Source: Lentzea aerocolonigenes (GTDB lineage Bacteria > Actinomycetota > Actinomycetes > Mycobacteriales > Pseudonocardiaceae). Taken from it: a DNA stretch of 64,000 nucleotides. Position numbers and translations under genes: made by a program. How positions within the stretch are numbered: the stretch's first letter is position 1; the number at the start of each line of letters is the position of its first letter. Shown in pieces: positions 57,277-64,000 of the stretch. The notes under the pieces are model-generated. The model did no database searches. It was not told where the DNA came from and was given only the letters and a program-made list of their open reading frames with translations. Where the stretch lies: positions 1 to 64,000 of the forward strand of contig NZ_JYJG01000045.1 of the NCBI RefSeq assembly GCF_000955955.1. The letters are read 5' to 3'.

Positions 57277-57663
57277 ATGGAGACCATTCACGCGTTGCAC
57301 CGAGCACTCGAAGCCGGACAACACGGTGACGAACTGCGCCGTTTCTTCACCTCCGACGCGGTGACCGTCGAGCACCCGAACCTGATCAAGCCGAGCGGTG
57401 CGCAAACGCCGCTCGACGACATGCTCACGGCCTCGCGAAAGGGCACGGAGTTGTTGTCCAGCCAGAAGTACGACGTGCACTCGACCTCGCACTGCGGCGA
57501 CACCGTGATCGTCCGCCTGACCTGGACCGGCGTGTTGAGGAACGGTGACCAGCTCGTCGCGCACATCGCGCAGTTCGCCGAGATGCGCGACGGGCTGATC
57601 AGCTCGATCGAGACCTTCGACTGCTACGAACCGTTCCGCAACGCGTCGACCATCGCGGTGTGA
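57277..57663 (+). CDS. NTF2-like (SnoaL-type) protein
   Basis: A 128-residue protein of the nuclear transport factor 2 fold: HALHRALEAGQHGDELRRFF at the start, AVTVEHPNLIKPSG, and a C-terminal VAHIAQFAEMRDGLISSIE. Such proteins are cyclases, isomerases or ligand-binding proteins. ATG at 57277 was chosen over a start at 57265 within the operator. The 3' end overlaps the convergent GH10 gene by 40 bases. Confidence 0.85.
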   Translation: METIHALHRALEAGQHGDELRRFFTSDAVTVEHPNLIKPSGAQTPLDDMLTASRKGTELLSSQKYDVHSTSHCGDTVIVRLTWTGVLRNGDQLVAHIAQFAEMRDGLISSIETFDCYEPFRNASTIAV

Positions 57664-59216
57664 GCCTTCTTCGGCGTGATCGACGACGTCCACGGCAGCG
57701 CGTTGCCCGGTAGCGCCGGGTAACGGTTGGTCGTGGCGGTCGAGCCGTACCGGTCGGTGAAGCCCCACGAGGTGAACCCCGTGCAGTTCGACTCCTGCCG
57801 GCACACCGCGAGGCGCTCGCCGAACTGCTTGGCCTGCAACGCCTGGTCCGACGTCACAACGTCCATTTCGGACACTCGAACCTTCAGCCCGAGGTCGGCC
57901 AGTGCACGCACGTGCTTGCGGAACGTCTCGGCCGGCACCCGGTCGCCCGCCTCGTACTCGTGGCTCTGCAGGCCGACGCCGTCGATCGGCACGCCGTCCT
58001 GCTTGAGCTTCTTCACCAGGGCGTACAAAGCCTTCCAGCGCGGTCCCTCCGCTTCGGCGCCGTACTCGTTGAGATACAGCACGGCGGATGGATCCACGGC
58101 TCGGGCGGCGCGGAAGGCCTGGGCGATGTAGTCGGCTCCCATGGCCTGATACCAAAGATTGTGTTCCAGTCCATCGGAGTTGTCCTCGTTCATGGGTTCG
58201 TTGACGACGTCCCACTCCGTCACGCGACCCTTGAAGTGCCCGGCGACGGCCTTGATGTGGTCTGTCATCACGGTTTTCTTGTCCGAGGCGGACCTCATCC
58301 ACGTCGGCAGCGCCTCGAACCACACCAGCGTGTGCGCGTGCACCGCGATGTTGTTGGCGCGGGCGAAGTCCACGATCGCGTCGGCTTCCTCGAACGCGAA
58401 CACCCCGCGCGTGGGCTGCACGAACTGGGGCTTCATGTCGTTCTCGGGCGTGATCAGGTTGAACTGCTCGCCCGCCGTCGCCCGGTACTGGTCATCGGCC
58501 ACCAGCGGCGCGACCGCGAGCGCGCTGCCCACGCCCACCTTGCGCGGCAACGCTTCCGCCCGTGACCGCAACGAGCCTGACACGGTCTTCTGCTTCCACT
58601 CCGGCGCCTTGCGGATCCCGGTGGCACCAGTGGCCGTCAGCGACTTGAGCTTCCACGCCCCGTCCGCGCCGAACCACACATGACCCGACGAGAACACACC
58701 CGGATCAGCCAGAGTGCCGAGCTGCCGGCCACCTGCGGAGAACTCGAAGGTCGAGCCGGAACGCTTCACCCGCACCGCCACGTCTCCGGACAGTCCAGAG
58801 CCGAACTTCTTGGCCTGCACGGGTTTGTCGGCCTTGCCGTTCCACACGGCGACGTCCAGCTTCCCGTCGATCACGCCGACGCGCACGCTCGGCGGTTCCT
58901 GCCGCCACTCGTCGTAGATGATCGGCGGTGAACCGTAGAGCTGCAGGTATCCGGAACCGGACATGGTCGCGTCGACCTGGAACGTGCCGTTGACGACGAG
59001 TCGCGGACCGAGCAGGTTGACCGGCGGGTTCGGTTGGGACCGCTGGCCTTCCGTGGCGACGATCCACCGGTCCAGCGGCCTGATCTGCACGCCGTCCGCG
59101 GTCTGCGTGGCGCCCGCGAAGTGCGACCAGTCCTGGCCCGCGAGCAGGTCGAGCGGGGCGTGCGCGGCCGGTGGTGTCCCAGCCGCGAGTAAGAGAGCAG
59201 CGAAAATGCGCAGCAT
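57624..59216 (-). CDS. Secreted GH10 endo-1,4-beta-xylanase-like enzyme
   Basis: A 530-residue secreted enzyme. ATG follows AGGAGAGG and opens a short Sec signal peptide. Residues about 25-200 form a laminin-G/GH16-like beta sandwich. The catalytic barrel is GH10: acid/base E340 in WDVVNEPMNE and nucleophile E450 in VRVSEMDVV, with HAHTLVWF before. It should cut xylan-type backbones. The enzyme lies next to a ROK regulator on the same strand, which may control it. Confidence 0.9.
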   Translation of the reverse strand: MLRIFAALLLAAGTPPAAHAPLDLLAGQDWSHFAGATQTADGVQIRPLDRWIVATEGQRSQPNPPVNLLGPRLVVNGTFQVDATMSGSGYLQLYGSPPIIYDEWRQEPPSVRVGVIDGKLDVAVWNGKADKPVQAKKFGSGLSGDVAVRVKRSGSTFEFSAGGRQLGTLADPGVFSSGHVWFGADGAWKLKSLTATGATGIRKAPEWKQKTVSGSLRSRAEALPRKVGVGSALAVAPLVADDQYRATAGEQFNLITPENDMKPQFVQPTRGVFAFEEADAIVDFARANNIAVHAHTLVWFEALPTWMRSASDKKTVMTDHIKAVAGHFKGRVTEWDVVNEPMNEDNSDGLEHNLWYQAMGADYIAQAFRAARAVDPSAVLYLNEYGAEAEGPRWKALYALVKKLKQDGVPIDGVGLQSHEYEAGDRVPAETFRKHVRALADLGLKVRVSEMDVVTSDQALQAKQFGERLAVCRQESNCTGFTSWGFTDRYGSTATTNRYPALPGNALPWTSSITPKKAHTAMVDALRNGS

Positions 59217-59243
59217 CGAGCCTCTCCTGATGGTGGTGGCAAC

Positions 59244-60374
59244 TCAGCTGGCGGCGGAAACCCTGGTGGTGACGAGATCTGCGAGCACGGAGTTCAGTCC
59301 GGTGGCGACGGCACCGGTGAGGATGGCGGCCTCTCCGAGCTGCGAGGTCTCCACAGCGGGCGGGTAGGCGGACAGGCCGGACAAGGTGGCGCGCACGGGT
59401 TCGGCGAGCAGGTCGCCGTTCAACCCGATACCGCCACCCAGAACGATCAGCGAAAGGTCGACGACCGACGTGATCCTGGCGGCGTGTTCGGCGATCCGCG
59501 CCGCCTCCCACACGATGAGGTGCAGCGCGCATTCGTCGCCTTGCCGCGCCGCGACGACGACTTCCTCCGTCGTGACGAAGTCGGAGTGCTGCCAGACGTG
59601 CGCGAGGAACGCGTCCGCGGCCGGGCTGTCGGAGCGGAACCGCTGCCCCTCCGGTACGTGGTCGATCTCGCCAGCGGCCCCGTTGACGCCCCGGTGCAGC
59701 TCGCCGCCGAGCACCAGCCCGGCGCCGACACCGCTGCCGATCGAGAGGAACGCGAAGTTCCGCACGCCGGCCCCGACCCCGCGCCAGCCCTCGCCGACGG
59801 CGGCGAGGTTGATGTCGTTCTCGGCGATGACCGGCAGGTCCAGCACGGCGGAGAGCTCCGCCCGAGCCGCGAAGCCCTCCAGCGCGTCCTGGTTGGCGTC
59901 GTGGACGATCCCGGTGCGCGGGTCGATCACGCCGCCGATACCGATCGTGGCGATCTCGGGTGCGGCCCCGGCGGCGGCGACGAGCTCATCCCTGACAGCC
60001 GTCGCCACCTGAAGCACGTGTTCGGGATCGTTGCTGCTCACAGGCTGGTCGAGCCGCGCGAGCACGGTCCCGTCGAGGTCCGCGACGCACGCGCGGAGGA
60101 ACCGGCTGCCGAGGTCCAGCGCGAGTACGGTGGCCGCCTCCGCCCGCGGCCCGAAGTAGACGGCGTCGTACCCCGCCGCGTTCTCCGGCCTGGGCACCTC
60201 CTCGACGAGCCCGGCGCCGAGCAGGTCGTCGATCGCCCGGTTCGCGGTCGGCTTGGACATCCCGAGGTACCGCGCGAGTTGCGCGCGGGTGACCGGGTGC
60301 GACTGCCGGATCGCCCGGTAGACGACCTGCAGGTTGGTCTCCCGTACGTGTGCGCCCGTCACGGCTCCTGTCAT
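59244..60374 (-). CDS. ROK-family transcriptional regulator
   Basis: A 376-residue ROK repressor. The HTH is PVTRAQLARYLGMSKPTANRAI. The sugar-kinase-like part has VLALDLGSRFLRACVADLDG and GSGVGAGLVLGGELHRGVNGAAGE. The zinc-binding C-x-C pattern of many ROK proteins is not seen. ATG at 60374 was chosen (TTG at 60383 is possible). A short inverted repeat lies 12 bases upstream. It likely regulates the GH10 gene and the divergent glycosidase. Confidence 0.9.
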   Translation of the reverse strand: MTGAVTGAHVRETNLQVVYRAIRQSHPVTRAQLARYLGMSKPTANRAIDDLLGAGLVEEVPRPENAAGYDAVYFGPRAEAATVLALDLGSRFLRACVADLDGTVLARLDQPVSSNDPEHVLQVATAVRDELVAAAGAAPEIATIGIGGVIDPRTGIVHDANQDALEGFAARAELSAVLDLPVIAENDINLAAVGEGWRGVGAGVRNFAFLSIGSGVGAGLVLGGELHRGVNGAAGEIDHVPEGQRFRSDSPAADAFLAHVWQHSDFVTTEEVVVAARQGDECALHLIVWEAARIAEHAARITSVVDLSLIVLGGGIGLNGDLLAEPVRATLSGLSAYPPAVETSQLGEAAILTGAVATGLNSVLADLVTTRVSAAS

Positions 60375-60386
60375 GGCGCCCAAACT

Positions 60387-60403
60387 AGTAACGAGACGTT
60401 ACT
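60387..60403. promoter_or_regulatory. AGTAAC-N5-GTTACT inverted repeat
   Basis: A perfect 6-bp inverted repeat with a 5-base centre sits 13 bases upstream of the ROK start and 98 bases before the divergent glycosidase gene. It is a likely ROK operator. Confidence 0.62.
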
Positions 60404-60500
60404 GGTGTCTAGCCCCACTCGTTCACATACCGCTCGCATACCGGGTCTCATACCCCGGCGCTGTTGCCTGTCGGTGTTCCTCGACGAAGGGAGACCGCCG

Positions 60501-61451
60501 ATGTCCGGCGAGAAGCAGTACAGCCGCCGAGCGGTGGGCAAGCTGGCGGCGGGCGCCATCGCGGCGGCGGGCATGGCGTCGCTGCCGGGCCGGGCGCTGG
60601 CTGTCCCGCACTACCGGGCGCACGGCCCGTTGCTGACCGACGGCTACCAGACGTGGATCGACGCGATCAACAACCAGTCGGCCAACCTCGCCAAGGTCGT
60701 CACCGGCTGGGGAATGCCCGGTCCGTGGTGGAACTACAAAGATCACGTCTGGACCGCGTGCGGCGCAACGAACTTCCTCATCGTGCGCACGGTCACCGGC
60801 GACACCGACAACGTGATCGACCCGAACCGCGCGGTCGCCGAGATCCGCGACTCCCGCTTCTTCGAGTACAAGAGCCTCCGCTCGGGCGCCGACAAGTGCA
60901 TCATCGAGCTGGGCAACGAGCCGAACATCCGCGTCACCGACCCGTGGACCTACGGCTACAACCTGAGCGTCACGATCGACCGCATCCGGGAGACCTTCCC
61001 CGGCGCCAAGATCTGCGGCACGGCGTTGTCGCCGAACAAGACCACGAACCCCGACACGTGGTACGGCAACCCGAACTTCGTCAACGCCATCAAGAAGTGC
61101 GACTTCGTGGGCGTGCACTTCTACAGCAACCCCGACGACGGCAGCTTCGGCCGCCAGGGTGAGTGGAACGAGCTCACCTACGCGGAAACCCTGTCGCGCT
61201 GCGCTTCCAAGTGGCCCGGCAAGCCCGTGATCGCCACCGAGTACTCGATCAGGACGACCGCGCTCACCCCGTACGACAAGGGCTACAAGTACGGGAACTT
61301 CATCCACTTCGACGACTCGGTCGCGGGCAGCCTGTGGGGCGCGGTCTACTACCACGTGCAGACCAGCCCGAGCGGTCCCGACTTCCACGAGAACGTCGGC
61401 TCCGAGGGTGCGCGCGGCTACCGCAAACGCCTCTCGGAAGGTGGCCTGTGA
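60501..61451 (+). CDS. Tat-exported clan-A-type glycoside hydrolase
   Basis: A 316-residue protein. ATG follows GAAGGGAG. The N-terminus has a Tat-like signal (SRRAVGKLAAGAIAAAG). The fold looks like a TIM-barrel glycosidase: candidate acid/base E140 in ELGNEPNI (the NEP motif of clan GH-A), and nucleophile E247 in VIATEYS. The exact GH family is uncertain (GH5/39/128-like). It probably works outside the cell with the xylanase. Confidence 0.78.
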   Translation: MSGEKQYSRRAVGKLAAGAIAAAGMASLPGRALAVPHYRAHGPLLTDGYQTWIDAINNQSANLAKVVTGWGMPGPWWNYKDHVWTACGATNFLIVRTVTGDTDNVIDPNRAVAEIRDSRFFEYKSLRSGADKCIIELGNEPNIRVTDPWTYGYNLSVTIDRIRETFPGAKICGTALSPNKTTNPDTWYGNPNFVNAIKKCDFVGVHFYSNPDDGSFGRQGEWNELTYAETLSRCASKWPGKPVIATEYSIRTTALTPYDKGYKYGNFIHFDDSVAGSLWGAVYYHVQTSPSGPDFHENVGSEGARGYRKRLSEGGL

Positions 61452-61689
61452 AGGTAGCCTGAAGGCCTCCCCGAGCTCGAACTGCGCCGGATGACCGAGC
61501 AACCCTCGGAATCCGCGGCTTTCGGCAAGTCGTTCCTGTGGACGGCACTCTTTCGCGGGAACTGACGCGGCGAACGGACGCACGTGTCCGGCAGGCGGAT
61601 CCACCGGTGCCCGCCACCTGCGAAAGTAGGGTGTGCGCCCTGCTCCCGTAGGTGATCGTGGACACCTACCCGGCAGTATCGTCACGCGC

Positions 61690-62475
61690 GTGAAGCGGGC
61701 AGCGGGAGACCTCGCTCCAGCGTTGCCCACGGCAGCGCTGGACATCTCCGATGCGGTAATCGCTTTCCTCTTGATCGCCGGGTTCGCCGTCGCATACCTG
61801 TTCATCCGGCGCAGGCTCGCCCAGCGCATGGAACGGGCCGTGCACGAGCTGCGCACCGAACAGGCCCGCGCCGACGAGCGCACGAGGCTCGCCGCCGAGA
61901 TGCACGACGTCGTCACCCACCGCCTGAACCTGATGATCCTGCAGGCCGGGGCGTTGAAGGTGTCCGCGAAGGACGACGACGTGCGCAAGTCCGCCGAGGA
62001 GCTGCGCAGCGCGGGCTGTCAGGCGCTGGCCGAGCTGCGCGACCTCGTCGGCGTCCTGCGCAACGGCCGCACCCGCATCCCGGACGTCCTGCCCGACCGC
62101 CTGGCCAACCTGGTGGCCGACTCCGCCGCGACCGGTCTCGAGGTGACCCTCACCGAGCACGGCGACGCGGACATCATCTCCCCCGCGGTGCGCCGCACGA
62201 TGTACCGCGTGGTGCAGGAATCCCTGACCAACGTGCACAAGCACGCCCCCGGCGCGCACACCGAAATCACCATCCACTGTGGACCGAGCAGCGTCCGTGC
62301 CGTCATCCGCAACACCGCCCCGTCGTCCGCACCGGACACCCGCGCTGGACCGGGATCAGGCTTGTCGGGCCTGCGCGGCCGCGTGGAGATGGTCGGCGGC
62401 ACCCTCACCGCGGGCCCGACGGACGACGGAGGCTTCCAAGTGGACGCGGTGCTGCCGGCGTTCGTGCCGACCTGA
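61690..62475 (+). CDS. Orphan sensor histidine kinase (HisKA_3 type)
   Basis: A 261-residue kinase with one membrane segment near the N-terminus (AVIAFLLIAGFAVAYLFI), then a NarL-type dimerisation region with H72 in LAAEMHDVVTHRLN, and an HATPase (ESLTNVHKHAPGAHTEI, GSGLSGLRGRVEMVGG). The sensor part is very short. GTG at 61690 was chosen. No response regulator gene is adjacent, so its partner must be elsewhere. It is convergent to the PucR gene, whose stop abuts. Confidence 0.85.
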   Translation: MKRAAGDLAPALPTAALDISDAVIAFLLIAGFAVAYLFIRRRLAQRMERAVHELRTEQARADERTRLAAEMHDVVTHRLNLMILQAGALKVSAKDDDVRKSAEELRSAGCQALAELRDLVGVLRNGRTRIPDVLPDRLANLVADSAATGLEVTLTEHGDADIISPAVRRTMYRVVQESLTNVHKHAPGAHTEITIHCGPSSVRAVIRNTAPSSAPDTRAGPGSGLSGLRGRVEMVGGTLTAGPTDDGGFQVDAVLPAFVPT

Positions 62476-63984
62476 TCACTCGTCCGACGCGCGGACGGCC
62501 CGGCAGGCGAGGTGGACGGCGAGCCGCTCGTCCGGGTTCAGCAGGCTGACCCCGAGCAGCTGCTCGGCCCGGTTGATCCGCTGCGCCACCGTGTTGCGGT
62601 GCACCTTGAGCCGTACCGCCGCCGTGGACGTCACCGACTCCTCGTCCAGGTAGATGGCGAGAGTGCGCAGCAGCTGCCCGTCCTCCACGCCCGCCAGCGG
62701 TTCCAGCAACCGCGTCGCCTGCTCCACCAGCGCCGGCGTCTCCGCGGCCATCGACAGCAACCGCCGCACGCCCAGCTCGTCGATGTGCACGACCTTCGCG
62801 GCCCCGGTCATCGCCGCCGCCTCCCGTGCCTCCGCGAGCGTCCGCCCCACCCCGGACGCCCCGGGATGCGGCCGCCCGACACCGGCGACGAGCGTGCAGG
62901 GGCCGAGGGCCTGGGTGAGCTTCGCGGTCAGCTCTCGGTGCTGCGACGTCGGCGGTTCGGCGTCGTTGGTGATCCAGAACGACCAGCCCTCCGCACCCTC
63001 GACCAGCTGGCCGTGCAGGCCGCGCCGGGAGAGCTCGACGCGCAGGCGTTCGGTGTGGGCGACGTCGAGGATGCCGGGTGTCGGCGGGTTCGGCGTGGCG
63101 AAGATGCCCGTGTGCCAGCCGTCGAGGCGCCACCCGGCGAGCACGGCCTGCTGCACCAGCTGCGGCGGCACGTCGTCGCCCGCGGCGAGCAGCTCGGACA
63201 GCAGCGAGCCGCGGGAACGGGCCCGGCGCTCGGTTTCGAGGCGTTCGGCGGCGACCCAGTTGCCGAGCGCCCACGACGCGACCTGGCTGATCTGCTGGAC
63301 GGTCTCGGCCCAGCGCTTGTTGCGGCCGCGGGTGTGCGCGACGAGCCACAGGTGCACGTGCCCGGTCCGGTCGGTCTCGACCGGGACGGCCACCGCGACG
63401 CCCTCCGGCAGCTCGACGGTGGTGGCGATCGAGCCGACCAGCAGGTCCGGTGGCAGGCCCGGCGGCGAGACGCCCTCGATCGCCGTGCCGTCCGCGCTCA
63501 TCACCGCGCACGTCACGTGCAGCTCGCCGGACAGGATCGTGATGACCGACCGCGGGTCCGGCTTGCTGCGCCCCAGCCGTGCGGTGACGGCGTTGAGCAG
63601 CCTCGCGGCGGCGACCTCGGGACGGCGGACGGCCGTGCGCAACGAGTCGGCGACCAGCAGCGGGTCCTCCGCCTTGGTCTGCAGCAGCGGCACACCGAGC
63701 CGGTTGGCGAACGAAATCGTTGCGGTGGAAGGAGGCTGGTAGGTGCCGGTCGACGGGCGCACCAGCACGACGGCCCGCACGTCGGCGCTGTAGGCACGGC
63801 GCAGCGCCACCTCGACGAGGTACGGCTGGTGTCCAGTGAGGATCACCAGGTCGCCCGCAGAGCACGCCTCGACGGCCGTCATGTCCGCCGCCAGCCGCAC
63901 GTCCGCGACCTCGGTGTCGATCCCGCGTCCGCCCGCGAGCAGGCACGCCTCACCGAGCACGCCGATCTCCAGCAGATCGCGCAC
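62476..63984 (-). CDS. PucR-family transcriptional regulator (may be 5'-partial)
   Basis: A 502-residue regulator. The N-terminus has a PucR ligand-binding domain (RDLLEIGVLGEACLLAGG), a GGDEF-like central part, and a C-terminal HTH_30 (SVTSTAAVRLKVHRNTVAQR ... LLGVSLLNPDERLAV). GTG at 63984 is the first visible start, but the frame stays open to the window edge with residues DSLT before the V-R-D-L-L, which fits the usual family start; the real start may lie outside. It probably controls catabolic genes. Confidence 0.87.
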   Translation of the reverse strand: MRDLLEIGVLGEACLLAGGRGIDTEVADVRLAADMTAVEACSAGDLVILTGHQPYLVEVALRRAYSADVRAVVLVRPSTGTYQPPSTATISFANRLGVPLLQTKAEDPLLVADSLRTAVRRPEVAAARLLNAVTARLGRSKPDPRSVITILSGELHVTCAVMSADGTAIEGVSPPGLPPDLLVGSIATTVELPEGVAVAVPVETDRTGHVHLWLVAHTRGRNKRWAETVQQISQVASWALGNWVAAERLETERRARSRGSLLSELLAAGDDVPPQLVQQAVLAGWRLDGWHTGIFATPNPPTPGILDVAHTERLRVELSRRGLHGQLVEGAEGWSFWITNDAEPPTSQHRELTAKLTQALGPCTLVAGVGRPHPGASGVGRTLAEAREAAAMTGAAKVVHIDELGVRRLLSMAAETPALVEQATRLLEPLAGVEDGQLLRTLAIYLDEESVTSTAAVRLKVHRNTVAQRINRAEQLLGVSLLNPDERLAVHLACRAVRASDE

Positions 63985-64000
63985 GGTCAGCGAGTCGGCG

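Noticed and set aside
1..64000. CRISPR array, tRNA or rRNA genes, insertion sequences
   Set aside because: No regularly spaced repeats, cloverleaf-like sequence, rRNA sequence or transposase frame with DDE-type motifs was seen.

Overview
The window is high-GC actinomycete DNA: GTG/TTG starts are frequent, codons end in G or C, and many genes overlap by a few bases (ATGA or TGATG junctions). Gene content (RGCVC-type small protein, DUF2637 relics, SigE-type sigma factor, PucR and ROK regulators, many Tat/Sec-secreted hydrolases, FxSxx-COOH/HExxH genes) fits a filamentous member of the Pseudonocardiaceae such as Lentzea, Lechevalieria or Saccharothrix. The genus is an inference. I see no rRNA, tRNA, CRISPR array or intact transposase.

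Region 1 (about 0.4-6.7 kb) is an accessory segment. It has a PGM1-like ATP-grasp ligase, an N5-(carboxyethyl)ornithine-synthase-like dehydrogenase overlapping a 54-residue RGCVC-family peptide, DUF5994 and DUF6307-like genes, and a transglutaminase-like protein lacking the usual His. Two decayed DUF2637 (SpdB-like) relics lie in it. Region 2 (6.8-23.8 kb) is mostly for extracellular protein and sugar degradation: divergent M1 and M4 metalloproteases sharing one accessory domain, a frameshifted LuxR-type regulator, a GH27 alpha-galactosidase, a DUF5107-TPR protein, a GntR/LacI-type regulator with candidate ATTCATAC operators, a SIS-domain protein, and a CUT1 sugar ABC operon with two paralogous binding proteins and no ATPase.

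Region 3 (24.9-34.1 kb) is the most notable. A three-gene operon encodes a cyclase-like/VMAP-C protein, a MoxR-type AAA+ ATPase and a 1445-residue vWA (SAV_2336-type)-NB-ARC-TPR protein. Convergent to it is a two-gene operon for an FxsA-like 63-residue precursor and a HExxH peptide-modification enzyme. This looks like a conflict or signalling NTPase system coupled to a RiPP, but without the radical SAM enzyme normally found with FxSxx peptides.

Region 4 (34.3-42.8 kb) has an amidohydrolase, a methyltransferase, a VOC protein, a fatty-acid desaturase, a secreted metzincin-like protease, an SDR, an intact LuxR-type paralogue, and two secreted lectin-like proteins. Region 5 (42.8-49.1 kb) holds a P450-ABC exporter-DUF4097-ribbon-helix-helix operon with a helically phased TGGC array at its regulator, plus a divergent nitroreductase/azoreductase pair and a MarR. 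Region 6 (49.1-64 kb) has a SigE-type sigma factor with its partner, a PARG-like macrodomain protein, a TIM-barrel protein, a USP/ArsB-like pair, a two-subunit molybdenum hydroxylase, a MarR/NTF2 divergent pair with tandem operators, a GH10 xylanase, a ROK regulator with a divergent glycosidase, an orphan histidine kinase, and a PucR regulator that runs to the window edge.

Catalytic residue numbers below were counted from the stated starts. Family assignments are from sequence recognition only; no database search was run.
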